A DNA stretch of 64,000 nucleotides from contig WBMZ01011914.1 of the NCBI GenBank assembly GCA_013400975.1, positions 124,001 through 188,000 of the forward strand, written 5' to 3'. The notes beneath the pieces were generated by a model. That model was not told where the DNA came from. It was given only the letters and a program-made list of their open reading frames with translations, and did not search any database. The stretch comes from Atrichornis clamosus (lineage: Eukaryota > Chordata > Aves > Passeriformes > Menuridae). This document shows, piece by piece, positions 49,026 to 62,549 of the stretch (the stretch's first letter is position 1; each line of letters opens with the position of its first letter). Both the position numbers and the translations under genes were made by a program.

Positions 49026-52000
49026 GTATAAATATTTTAGTGCACATCCTTATGTGCTATTTCATGGGAGACAGAGGTATTCATGATTTTTTTACCTTCG
49101 CTACACAATCAGCGAAGGTCCTGGAAAGGCATTTTCCAGGAGTCAGGGCTGGGAGAAGGGCTCCTCATCTCCCTGGGGCCACGAGAGGAGCCCAGAGCAC
49201 GAGGTGCCACGTGTTATTCACAGTTCTGGATTGTCCAAGTAAAACAGGCAAACAAACACACCAATGACACTGGCTCCTTCAAAGCATCCCACTATTGTTA
49301 TTGGCACTCACTTCTAAACAGCTTCTGGCCACATGGAAACAGGGCCTGGTCTGCTCGGAGCTCACCGGGAAGGGAACCAGGAACGGGGACAAAACAACAG
49401 CCCCTGGGTCCAAAAGCCTTGTTACGGTCCTTTGCTCCGACCTCCCAGGGAAACTGCACCACTGCACCAAGCCTCTTCACACCAAAGTGCCCGAGTTCCA
49501 CTCGTGGGACAGGGAGAACCACAAGGAAATGCACTGTGCCTGTGTGGTCACTGCAGGGCCAAAGCCCAGCCGGCCCAGAAATCCTGCTACAGCGCCCGGG
49601 GAAAACCTGCATAAAGCCGTGATACGTGAAATAGCTGAGCATTATTTCATTGTGATTTGGGGATCTTGTCTGGGAAATAGAGCCTCAGCTGGCGCTGCCC
49701 CAGCCCAACAGCTGCATTGCTTTCCTACTTCCACAAACACTGGGAAACTTCGCCAAGGCCCTGTTTGTGCTGGCACACGCCCAGCACTTTATTATTATGG
49801 ACTATTAGCTCAGAGTGAGAAATGTGCACTACAGGAAAAAAAAAATGCCGAGAAGCTCAGTAATTGGGTACAGATGTCGAAGATTTATGGAGCTCTCCCT
49901 GCTGGACAGGATCTTCCAGATTGTTTCTATCACCTGTTTGCCTTTGGAGTTTTTAATAAGATAACTATGTGCGCTCTCCTGAAAGAATATTCCAGAATTC
50001 CTCCTTCAAAAACCAATAACTTTTGATCTCCACTTGTCTCCTCTCAATAACAATCTCTCCTCAGAGTTCCATAAATGCCACTTGATATTCATTTCATATT
50101 TAAATAAGATCTTGGCTGTTGTTTTCACTATCTGGCAGCTTTCAAATACAATCACACTATTTCATCCTTACTTCATGGCCCAAAAACTAAACCTGACACC
50201 TCATGCCAAGTCCTCAGCAGTTAGGATTCATGATAAAATCTCTCAGCATTCAAAATACCTGATAATTTTCACCTTTTTTTCCTATGTTCTGGCAAACAAC
50301 ATCTGCCCAGCATTTTTGGGTACTGCTACTCTGGTGCACAGAGCCCAAGCCTCATTCAGGTTAAGCTGCCTGAAAAAGTCACCCAGTCCCAGCCAGATTT
50401 CTGAACCCTGGTCCATTAAAATAATTCTGCAAAATATTTGAGATGTGCAAAGCTCTGCAGCTGACAGCAAACACCACGAAAGTGAAAACACAAGGAAGTC
50501 ACTGGCATTTTTCATAAGTGACCTGTAATGGTTTTGCCATTTCAAATTACATCAGGAACGATTTCATTCCACCAGCACAAAAGGGCAAAACGAGGTACAT
50601 TTCACTCGGAAATTGTTTTTCCAAGCATTTGCAAAGGAGGATAAGTCACCAAAAAAAGGTTTTATCTCTGCAAACCAGGGTGTGGGACCACTGGTGTTTC
50701 TTCTCTGGCACCCAGCAAGGAGCACCCAGGCTCCCTTCCCTCCTTGCCCAAGGCACACCTCAGTTTGGCTGGGTAACCTGACATTCCCCTTCACCTTTCC
50801 CACAGGCCGCAGCCGCTGATAAATTCTTCCTGAAAAATGATTTCACCCTTCCCAGCAATGTGGCTTACACAGCACAGTTCCTATAAAGGTCACGACCTGA
50901 TTACAGATTTAGGCACTCGGTTCCTCTCTGAAAATAAAGTCAGTCTGGTATTTTGGAGGGTTGGAAACAAATCTGTGGACACGAAACTTTTCCTGCAGCT
51001 CTGAAACAGACTTTATCAGTCACAATTGTACTTTCAGGTCAAAAAAATTTTTTTAAAGTTTTAAAATCCCTGTTTACAGGTGCTCAGAAAAGGTGACTAC
51101 AGCCTCTACACTGAGTATGGATCAAGGGAATAGCACACTGCTGGGGGGTGTCCACCTTCCCTTCCTGAAGGGAATTCAGATGGCAAAAAGCACCATTAGG
51201 AAAGGACAAGTAGAGAAGAGCTCCATTTCACACCATTTTGTGCCACAGCCACTAACATCTGCCACAAAAACAACTGCCTGTCCTCTCTGGTTTCTTGAGT
51301 CACATTCCCTGAATTCAGGGCTTCCTATGGAAAACCTCCACCTTTCCCCTGAGTTTCAGAATAAGGTCTGGAATCATCTTGGGTTATGGAAATACATGGA
51401 GTAATTCCCATACAGGAAGAAAGAGACATCCTTCACTTGCCTTGGATCCTGAACAGGTTAGGCCTTATGTCAATATGATCTTATTTCATGTACCTAAATG
51501 AGTCTTTAATTTAATAAGAATTAAAACCTTACATAGGGAGAATAAGTATAACAGGGGTGATATGTTCATGAGCGAATGCTTGCAGACAAATGGCAGAACC
51601 TTCTTTAGCTTTTACTTTTAAAAAGCCCAGATTCTCACAAATTTCAGATTGACACCTGCAGATTTACCGTTTAAAAAAACCCCCAAACAACAAAAACCAT
51701 AACAGCCCTGGAGCCATTTAGAAAGCGCTAATCCTGATCATTTTCCACCTAATGACTGTTTACTATACAGCCCTTTTAAATGCTTGGCAGCTGTCCAGAT
51801 CTTCCTGCTTTTCCTTTCTCCCACACATCCCTCCTGACAGCCATCTTGGGCGAGGACAAACCTCGGGAGGAGAAGAGCTCTCCCCTGGCTTTCCAGCCTC
51901 TAAAAGCTCCATTTCCCGGGGGAAATCCTCAGCCTTGTTTCGCTTCCAAGGCAAAAACAAAATCCTGAGGCTTTCAAAGCCTCGCCAAATGAGAGCACAG

Positions 52001-55000
52001 AGCAGAAAAATTAAAAGCAACCAGAAGAGTTGGGTTTTACGAAGGATTTCAAACCTGATGCTGGTTTTAACTGCAGTGGGACCAGTTGTCTACCTCTCTG
52101 ACCCCTACTAGGAAGAGGCTTTAGCAGACCCACGCCAGCACTTGTTCCAAATGCCATTCACTGTCACTTGGCATTTCAGGCTGGAACAATTATTCGTGGT
52201 CGGATGCTCTCCCTGCTCCCGACCAGCTGTGCTTTGATCTCACCCTAGCAGCTCCCGTGGATCTGGAGAAAGCCCAGCTCCCCTCCTTACCCAAAATGCA
52301 GCATCACAGCCCCAGTGCAGCTCCCAGACCTCACACAGGCCCGGGCGGCACCAGATGTCTCCTGCAGCCCTGACCACCCTGACCACCTGATCCTCTCTGT
52401 GCCTTCCACCCACGTGCCAGACTCCAGAGCTCCCACTGAAAGTGAGGAATGACACATAAAATGGGAGTTTTGACTGACGAGATCAGGTCGGTGCTGCATC
52501 CCTTTGTGATGGGAACTGGGATAAGACAGGACCTCAACACACCGATTTGAGTGAGGATGGTGGCTGCTCCAGGAATAAAGCAAAAGCATGACCAATCCAA
52601 TGCCCTGCAATCAATATTTTAAATGAAATCAGTCCAGCCCATATTCAAATCAGGTCAACAGTAATTAAAGCATCCTGATTTGGAATGGTAAACTCAGAAA
52701 ACGCCTGGATCAGTGCATTTCTCAAAGAGAATACATTAATGGGAGTATTTGGAAATGCATGATGCACTCATAAGAGGCTTTAATATAAACCTCAGGATTA
52801 CACTATGCCAGCTTTTCAATTATTATACCCTCCATGAAAAGGCAGGCACTGACACCCGGAGGTTAAAGCAGACCTCAGAGCATGGCTTTGTCCTTTCTCT
52901 TCCACAGGAACCCGCTGTTGGTTCCTCCTCTGCACCGCTTGTGGCTGGACAGAAGCACTGAAGGTGGAATTTTATACAAAAAGTGTCTTTTAGTGATGCC
53001 ACCAATGCCAACACAACACAAGGGAGAAGCCTCATAACTCCCCCAGGGACAGGCAAATCAGCCCCTCTGATTTCCAGAACAATCTGCCTGGTTGGCTCCA
53101 TCTGAGCCCTCACCACAGCCCGACTCAGCCATTTTAATTCCTGAATGGCTGGAGTTTGCTTTCCCTTCACATGGCACTGCACAGCAGGCTCGGCTGTCTG
53201 GAGACCAGGGATCTCTCCCTGTCAAGCACAGGCAAGTGAAGGCTGGAGACAAAACCAAACCAGAGCAGCAGAGCGAGGTAATGCCACTGAATAAGTAAGA
53301 ATGCAGAGTTTTTAGATTGTCCTCAGCTTCTTGTTCCAGACAGACGTCTCAGGAAAAACTCCACGCTCTGGTTCTCTCCAGAGGGTAATGATGAATGCAG
53401 GCTGTGTCTGTGCTGCTTTAACAGCAGCTCCAGAGAGAAATCTCCCATTCCCGAGCTGTAGGAGTGGGCTGGCACCCACTGGAGCCAGGAGTACAGACAC
53501 TCAGGGGCAGTGCAGGAGCAGCAGAGTGGAGTGTTTTCCATCAGAACCTGGGAAGCACGTGGATGTATGAGTCCTGCTCCCCCAGGCACCCTTCCTGCAG
53601 GCCCACCTGCCCTGGTGCCCCTCCAGGAGATCTGAACCCTGTCACTGTTCTCCAAAACACCAGGCATTCCATGTGCAGAACAGGGAGGTAAAACCCAAGC
53701 CACCACATCCGTGCACCCACACGTCCGTGCCCACAGCTCCCAGAGGCAGCTCCAAATGAAGCTTCCTGTGCTCCAGCAGCAGCTCCCAGGGCAGCAGCCT
53801 CTGCAATCCGCAAGGACACGGATCACTGCATCAGTTTGGGTTTGGAAAAACGTCAAAGGAGAAGGCTACCTGCAAAACCCCAGGTTTATTTTTGCCCCAC
53901 CGCAGTGCTGTCCCTTGCACTCCCCCAGCTCACTCAGACTGGCACAACGGAGCAGAAAGGAAACCGAGTCCTTCCCAATATTCCTTTCTGACATTCCACC
54001 ATCCTCATGCAAGTTCCAGCCAAACAGAGCAGAGCTTCCCAGGGCAGCAGTGAATCAAGAGAAAACAAGCTCTGGGCAATAGCTGGATCTCCAGGATCCA
54101 CCTTGGTGCTTGTCACCCTGCAAGGGCCTGAAGGATGATCCCTGCCCTCAGCTCTTCCACAGGAACTGCTGGAAAGGTGCTGGAGCTGTAAAAACTCCCT
54201 GGACAACCACGACAAACAGATATTTGTGCTGACTACTACACTCTTGTTTACCAAATACATGACAAAAACTAGCACCAAACCTGTGTTACTGCCTGAGCTA
54301 CAAACGTCCAAAAAAAAAGTATTTTGCTGACCAGAAATTTTAATTTAATCTACCCAGAACAGACTGTGGAAGGACAGACCCAAACAAGCCATATTTGACA
54401 CAGATAGATTAGACAGATGGTACAGTGTGGTATAAAGGGGATTTGTGCTTGCTTGACTTTGGCATGGCTGAATTACTTACTAATTGCAGATCCACAAGAG
54501 TTGTACTGGGTGTTTCACAAAGATTTAATGCCTATTAAAACTTCATGCCAAAGGTATCATAGGCTCTGTACAACAACACTGGGGTTGTTTTGAAATTCGA
54601 TTCTGCTGCACACTTTTCAGAGCCTATTGTGATGTATTTTGGTATAAAATGGGTGTAAGCAGCACAATTCCCAGTGCTACACTCTTCCCAGAGGCTTTGG
54701 GCTGCGAATCTTAGGAAATTAGCTGAAAGATGAATAGAAATCCTGATTTTAAATAAAACCTCCGGATTCCTGAAGGCTGCTGAGAGCCTTCACAAGGAAG
54801 GCACCCAGCACAGGAGCCCTCTGCATTCCTCTGCTCCCTTCACCAGTGGCTGCTACTGGAGTCTTCCAGGGCCCTGGTGAAGCACAAGATTAAAAGATGT
54901 TATTGCAGGGCGTACAGGGAGGGTGAAACTCAAAACTGGGGACCATCCAAACCTGAGCTAACACTGGGAGCCCACAGATATGGCAGGAACAGCAGTGCTA

Positions 55001-58000
55001 AACCCTGATTTAAAACAGGGCATTTTCCCTGAAGCTTCTTCTACCTCACAATCAACACCCCTGACACCATCCCAGCCCCATCCAGCATCGGAATTCCGTG
55101 GCCTGGAGCACGCTGAGACCTGGTGGGTTTGCTGTAGTGAGAGCTGCAGCACCGCAGGGCACCTCTCCCCAAGCTGGCCAGACCCACAACAAAGCGGGGT
55201 GTGGGTTCCAGGCAGGAGGGGGGTCTGAAGAGCAGGAAATTACGGAGAGCCTCAGACATTCTGTGCAGAGCAGGGGCTGCCAGCTCCCGCCTCCCCTCCC
55301 AGACAGAGCCGGGGCTGGCATTTCACAGGACAAAAATGACTCCTTACTCACAGCCTCCTCCCGGGCCAAGGCAGGGAGCCGTGATCTCATCTCCCACTCG
55401 CACAGGGGGAGGGTCTGAGCTCCTGTGTGGAAGTGCCAGTCAGGAGTAACCCAACCACAGACAGATTATCGGCCAAAATAGAACGGCCCTGATCAACTGT
55501 CCGAGAGGAGAGCAATGAATAAACCAGCCAGGGGACAGGCGTGGATTTGTGGAAAGGGATGTTCACATTTTCAGTTTATCTCTCTGATGCTAAACCTTTC
55601 CCTACTGACTTGTGGCACTAAGAGAGCACACCACCACATTCATTAACCGCTTCTACCGATGGTTCAAATTTAGCCTCACCATCATCCATTAGCAACAAAA
55701 CCAGCAGAAAATATAAAAAGCAACATTTTACCCTCAAAGTAACAATTTCTGTAACTCTGTACATCTCATTTGAGACAAAACAGCACCAAGATCCCAATGC
55801 AGGGTCACTTCCTTACCTGCAGCAAAATGCTGAAAGCTTCATTTTCACAGGTGCTGGACACCAACAACTCCCATCAAAATTTACTGGGTTTCCAATACTC
55901 CAAGCCCAAGGCAAAGCTGTCATCTCCCTCCTTTCATTATCCCAAACAGTCAGCCTACAGCAGTTGTGTCTCTAGCACAGGGATTTCGGGATGCCTCACC
56001 CTGCCCAGGCTTTGGGAAGGCTCACAGCAGGCAGAAGAAGCTCATCATCTGCTCTGCAAGTCCAGGGAAAACCCACAAAAAATCAACCAAGTAAAAAATC
56101 ACACCCATCCGGACATTTAACTCACTGCAAGCGAAACAGGAAAGTGGACAGGTCACAAAACATCCCTGGGAGCAGCTCTGGGAGCAGCAGGTGGTCACAG
56201 GGCTGTGCAGGAATTCTCTAGCCCTGGGAATGCTGCTGGGGCTTTGTCTGGCCTTTTTTTCCCCCCCCATTTGGGTTTTTCCCGCAGATCACAGGGGCAC
56301 AGCACAGTGAGCCCAGGCTGCTCTGGGCAGGGCCATCCTGCTCCCAATATGGCCCTCCCAGGCTGTGTCCCGTGAGCTCTGGGTCCCACCACAGCCCTCA
56401 CTGCTCTGCTCTGATTGACAAATGAAGACATGGACAAAATTGCCTGCAGGTATCCATGCCAAGATGAGGAGAAAAGAGGTTCTGAATCAGCAAAATGAGG
56501 GACGTGTTTGAAGCTCTGCAGGAATCAGAGCTGGGATTCGCCTGCTCCTCGGGCAGATTTTCTTTCATCAAGACTTGCACAGCTCCCTCTCCTTCCTCCC
56601 ACTTGGACCTGCTACTAAATTAATCAAGGATGGTTTATGAGCAAGTTGAGGACAAGGGATCTGCAATTCAGCCCTCCTGAGAACAGCCAGCCGTAAGTCT
56701 GAGCAACTTCTTTTTCTTTCTCTTCCAGAAAAACACTCGGCATCCTTCTTCACATAACTTTCAGTTTTGCTCACCTTTCCAAAGCTGGGCTGGATTTTGT
56801 CAGTGAAAGATGAGCACTGAAACCAAGGTCCCTTAAGCTATTTTGGATACTTTTCATATCCTCCAAAAGGCATCTGAGAAAATCCAAGACATGGCTGCAG
56901 CAACCTGGCAGGTTCAGGAGGACACTGTGAGGGACCATGTGCCCTCACACACTTCTCCAAACAACATTTGAAAATGAAAATAACTGAATCAATCTGAAGG
57001 AGACAAAGATGTGAGGATGCCAGACAGAAAGGTGAAGGTGGTACCTGGCAGGAGGCATCAGGATCACTGGCACCACTGGGAAGTGCCACCACAGCCATGG
57101 AAATGCACAGCCTGGGCTCTCCAGAACTGACACAGCTCATCCATCTCACCCACAACTCAGATGTAACACAGAGAAGAATAAAAATGAACTTATTGGGGAG
57201 GTCTGGTCACCTCTGTCGTCTCCTGTGGGCACAGCCTGTGAGTGTGCTCTGCCCACAGTGCCAGCATCCAGAATTTAATCCCTCCAGGATGTTACTGAAT
57301 TAAAATAATGCACTTAGCTGCTCACCCAGGCACCAGCATGGTGCTACAAGTGCGTCAACACCTCTGCATGCAAAGTGGCTAACAGGGCTCAGGTCAAGGC
57401 ATTAGGGTTGCACTTCCCTGCACAGCACACGGGGACATTCCACCACCTCAGTGGCACCTTCCGAGGACAAGCCCCTCAATTCTCCGCGGCTTGCTAAAAA
57501 AAGGGGAACTCATTTCTGTGCAGGTCTGAGCTAAGACAGCCGCCTCTGGTGTGAAGCATCTGATACTAATTCAAGGCACACAGACGTGCCCAGGAATGCT
57601 GGCTCCACCTACAGCAACAGGAGACCTGGACAAGGGAAAAACCTCTGGCTAATTGAGAGGCCCTGTCCGGCAGCCAGAGGCCACTGCAAACCAGGACTGA
57701 ACCCTGATGTATGACCAGCCACGCCCTGCCCTCTCCATAGCTCGGTTTTTCCTGATGTTTCCTCTGTGACTGGAATTCGTGCCCCTTTGGGTTTCCAAGA
57801 TTTGGGCTTTGTTTGGTGGGTGCAAAGCTGTGCCCAGAGCAGGGTGGCTCGGTGCCAGGCCAGGTGGGAGAACACACAGGGACCTTCCCTCCCTTGGAGC
57901 ACCTCCTGAAGGAGGGAAGAGCTCCCAAGGCAGCTGCTGGGGCTGGGAGGGGGAGTGCTGGAGCCCTGAAGTGCTGCGATCCCAAAGTGATTCCAGACAG

Positions 58001-59189
58001 AGCGACGACACGGAGATTTATCCAGCTCTTCCCTCACTGCCAGCCCTCTGGCAGCACATGTGCCCCCAGCCAAAACGGCATTCCTCCTGGGGGAAATCCA
58101 GGACAAGCCCCTTAGGCCGTGGATAATGCTGTCAGAGACAAAAAGCCTTCTGGTTTTGCCTTGTGGGATCCAGGATTCTCTCCCAAGAAGATTCCAGCTG
58201 TGATGGCTGACCTTCAGAAGGGTTTCCTGCTGAAAGCAACTGGTTGAACCCAGCTTAAGCTGATAAATATTAGTGCTGGGCTCCTCCCTGCAGAACAGGG
58301 AAAAGGATCTCCTTTCACTTGGAACTTCAAAGGCAAAGAGAACAGTCCTGCCATCACTCACCTGGACCAACAGGATTAAACGGGCAAATTAGATTTTCCT
58401 TTACCCTTATTTTTGGCTAAAGAGTGTTTGCTGAAAGCCTTTCTGGCCCTCATTTCCATGATAAAAGGTGGGCATTGTTTGGTTCCCTCCTTGCCTCATA
58501 ATATCATTAAGATGACTTTCAAGCCACATGACAAGTCCATTTTTTCCCCCATTAAATCTACAATGGCCACTGCTGTTTGCTTGTCCTTTATTTCACCCTA
58601 GAGGAAATTCTTTTTTCCAATACATTTTTTGTTGATGGCAAATGGAAGGAAATTATTTTGCTGAAATGGTATTTTATGATGAAATTTTGCTTTAGTTAAT
58701 GCGCAAGAACACTGGGCGGGGGGCGAAATAAACACCTGCCTTTCATTTGTGCATTCTTGGAGTGTGTGGGCTGAAGGATATCAGCACTTGGAGCACACAC
58801 CCCAACTTGCCAAGCCCTTGATCTTCCCACCGAGCTCAATCCTCAGGATGGCTCCCACCCTTGTAAGTGGCCTCCCAAAGGCAATTAGTGGCTTGCTGCA
58901 ATTTTCCTGTGCTCCTGCCACAGACACTGAGGGTTGAACCCACAGACACTGAGAGTCTGCCTCACCCCCTCTGCCAGCTGCTCCCCAAATCCCTGTCTCA
59001 CAGCCGCTGGGATCAGCACCTTGTCCAGTGAAATGCTCTCAATGCCCTTTTCTACTTTAAATCCGTATTTCTATTTTCGCGTTCCTTCCGCTCTGTTTTC
59101 CCCTCCATTTCATTTTAGCTCCTCTTCGCTCTCTCTTGATCCACTTCCTGCTCGTTTCTCTCTCCCACCCACTTGTCCTCCGTGTTCAA

Positions 59190-59210
59190 CAACAACACCA
59201 CCACCACCAC
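59190..59210. repeat. (ACC)n microsatellite
   Basis: AACAACAACACCACCACCAC-type trinucleotide run, short and imperfect. Confidence 0.8.
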
Positions 59211-60388
59211 ACGAGGGGTGAACAAACAGGGGTGAAGAAGCCTCAGCTCCGCTCCCACACAGCTCCAGCCTCGGGAGCGAACCTCGGCCACGCTCAGTAT
59301 TCAGCTCTCAGCTAAGAATAAGGACAGGATTTCTCTGTTCACAGCTATTTTTAACACTGCAGAGAAGGTTTAATATTTGAATATCAGAATTGTAATAGCA
59401 TTTGCAAGAGGAATGGCCTATATTTAGCAAAGCCCTGGCTTTATGGAGGGCTCACAATCACAGCACTGTAATGGGGAGAGGCAACCAAAGAAGAGGCTGT
59501 GACACAGCTCTGTGCAGAGCCTTGTGCTTTCCATGCCATTTTGGATTCTGCATGGAGACAGAGCTGGGGAGACTCATCCTAGTCTCCAACAGAAATGACC
59601 ATGCACAAAGCACAAAATTACTAATTATGAAAGCTTTCCAACATCCAGCTGCTAAACCCAGCCAGGTGTCACCGCTAAAATCAGGGCTGGGAGGTCAGCA
59701 CACAAACACACACACAACACTCCTTTCTTCCCCATCCCTCAACAGTCCTTGAAATTAAAAGTCATTACAAAAACCTACATCCCAAACTCCCAGCTAAAAT
59801 TAACCATAGGTTTGCATAAAAACTCCCTCAGCTGCATTTCTTCGGGTCTCTGCCGGGTTTCTGTTTGCTGCAATACTCAGATTACAAAGCCTCCTCCCCC
59901 TTGCTGTTGACACCACAAGACAGCCCTTGGCCTTCCTTCTAAACCCAGCAACTCGGGAAGAAGCCCACAAAGTTTGGTTTGTTTGGATTTCCCCACCACA
60001 AAATGCAACTTTTAAACAAAGTACTTCCAAACACCATGGTAATCCCATTCCAGTCCATCCCATCTGACCCTGTGGAGGATTCCCATGGCTAAAACCTGCC
60101 AGGACCAGAAATGGGCCAGAGAGAAATAACTCTGTCCCAATAGACCCAGGATAATTCCTCATGGTCCCTGAGGAAACCTGGGTCCTCAGCAAGAAATCAA
60201 CAGCAAAATGTGCCAAGTGCCAGTCACCAAACACAAGGGGCATGTCATTCCCCTAAAAATGTCACTTCTTCTAGGAATTGCCTCATCAGTCCCTGCAGGA
60301 AAAACCCAAACCCCAGGCAAGGCTGGCCTGGTCATTCCACTGATGGAGCTGCAAGAACCAGCTGTTAACAGTACTCCACAGTACTACC

Positions 60389-60407
60389 ATTATTATTATT
60401 ATTATTA
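60389..60407. repeat. (ATT)n microsatellite
   Basis: About six ATT units, ending in AAGAAAATAGG. Confidence 0.95.
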
Positions 60408-60765
60408 AGAAAATAGGCTGCAGTTCATTTGGAGCCTCCCATCAAAACACCCCAATTCCCAAACCACCACCCCAGGGAACAGGGAGCTCCCTATGGCAAG
60501 TCACACCCGAGACTTCTCAGAGGAGCAGCAAAGGGTTTTCCAAGGGATTCTTGGGGAACAAATCCCTAAGGTGCAATATTCAAGGACCACGTATCAGCAC
60601 AAAACCCACGAGCACTGAGAGGCAGAACCCAGCAGCCTCCAATTCCTGATCCACTCTGAAGGCTTGACTTAAAAATTGCCTTCTACCCAGAGAACTGGAG
60701 TGAATGCTGCAGTTTTTCCCTGGCTTTTATGTCAGAAAGCCAGCAGGTGTGTGAGTGCTAAAACC

Positions 60766-61015
60766 ATGGAATCATAGAACCATTTAGGTTGGAAAACACC
60801 TTTCAGATCACCAAGTCCAACCATTAACCCACCAGACCACCACTGACCATGTCCCCAAGTGCCACTTGGGGTTTTAAATCCCTTCAGGGATGGGGACTCC
60901 ACCACTGCCCTGGGCAGCTGTGCCAGGGCTGGACAACCCTTTCCATGAAGAATCTTCCCTAATATCCAACCTGAACCTCTCCTGGTACAAACTGGGGTGG
61001 TTTCCTCTATGCAGA
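60766..61015 (-). mobile_element. CR1 LINE 3' fragment
   Basis: The plus strand starts ATGGAATCATAGAACCATTT then AGGTTGGAAAACACC, the reverse complement of a CR1 3' end. It continues through TCCAACCATTAACCCACCAG, CCCTGGGCAGCTGTGCCAGG and CCTAATATCCAACCTGAACC, all familiar CR1 segments. The fragment is 5'-truncated, with the CR1 sense strand on minus, and keeps no coding potential of note. Confidence 0.93.
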
Positions 61016-62489
61016 GACATATCCAGGCAGCAGGGGATGTCAGTCAACATCAGAATGGACAGATTTTTAAAAGGAACAAGAATGTATTGCTCCTGATGAC
61101 AACCAAAATGGGAAGTCTTCCTAAATTTTAACTTCATCAAGGAAAGAAACTACGTACAAAACATTCCAATCTGCTCCTGTACACTGAGGCCAATCCAGAG
61201 AGAGAGGAATTAAGTGGTATATTCCAATTACTACACAGGTACCTTCAGCACTTTGTGTTTGGGGAACACAAGATTATCATTTACAACACTGGGACAAGTG
61301 ACTCGGCCATTTGCAAGGCACAAAGCAAATTCAAAACCTGCTTTGTTGTTCCAGTAATATTTGCATAATAGCTATTTATATGTATGATGGGTGTAAGCAC
61401 AGTTTCAGGACAGTTAGCCAAGGTGAATCGCCCAGCTCTTCAATCCTTTAATAACATGCTTGGGATGCAGTTTGGGAATTTAGTTCCCTCTGACAGAGCA
61501 GTTGTGCTGCTGCACAGTGATCATTTCTCAACACCCATCCCCGTCAAACTGCACTGTTCTGGTCAATCCACAACCCACAACATTAAAAATGCACACAAGG
61601 ATATTTTTGTCCCTTGTTTTATGTAACTGCATGCCCTCCCAGCTCTCCTTTAGATAGGATGGCCAAGCTACCAAGCAAGGAGCTGCATTTATCCCAAAAA
61701 CACATACAATTGTAGTGGTAAGACTGCTACGGGCACCGATCTCATCAAGTTGGCTGAAAATTCACTTCAGGCCCAAGGCTCTTCCCTGGCTCCCTGGCAT
61801 CCTGCCACAGCTGATGACAACCAGAAGTTACAACTGCAAACAGCTGTCCCACTCTTAGAGGCACCCTGGAATAACAGGGATGCTCTGCTCAGAAAGCTGC
61901 CCTTAAGGTGACGCGGAGGTTCATCATCCCACGCCGGGAATCCGAGGAACTCTGGGACTCCCTGAACTCTGCAGCAACTCTGCTGTGCCACTGCAACCCC
62001 GAGTGGTTCGCGTTATTTTCTGCTGGTCAGCAACAGCTGTAGAAACATCCCCCAGGGCTGCACCTCGCCCTGGAATGGCCATGTGCTCCTCACCTGTCAG
62101 CTCTGCTGCAGCCAGCACATCACCAGTCTTCACTGTGCTTCTTGCCCACTCCTGCACGGGAAGATCCTGCAAAGCCTCCAGAGTTCTGGTTTGCCTCAGG
62201 GAATATCCCAGCAGGCACCTCCAGCTCTCACTCTACCCCTGCAGCTGATCTTTGTTACTGGCTCCAGCAGCATAATCTCACCCAGGATTTACTACCTGAT
62301 TAGGATTACTCAGACTAAAAACACAGCTAGAGAAAAGCTATGTGCTCCCTATCACCTGCCCACCAAGAGGGATCGCCATCCTTGACTCCTATTTACATTC
62401 TGGGATCTTTCTGCATTTTGCACGATTTTTACATTTCTAACATGGTTCCGAAATGTAACTGAGCAATACAAAATTATCTCAGATATATG

Positions 62490-62549
62490 TTGTGATCTCA
62501 ATGGTCTCAAAGGTCTTTTCCAACCTAATTAATTCTGTGATTCTATGAG
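62490..62549 (+). mobile_element. CR1 3'-end fragment
   Basis: The plus strand reads GATCTCAATGGTCTCAAAGG, then TCTTTTCCAACCTAATTAAT and TCTGTGATTCTATGAGG. This is the terminal roughly 60 bases of a CR1 element in plus orientation, ending in the (ATTCTRTG)-type tail. Confidence 0.85.
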
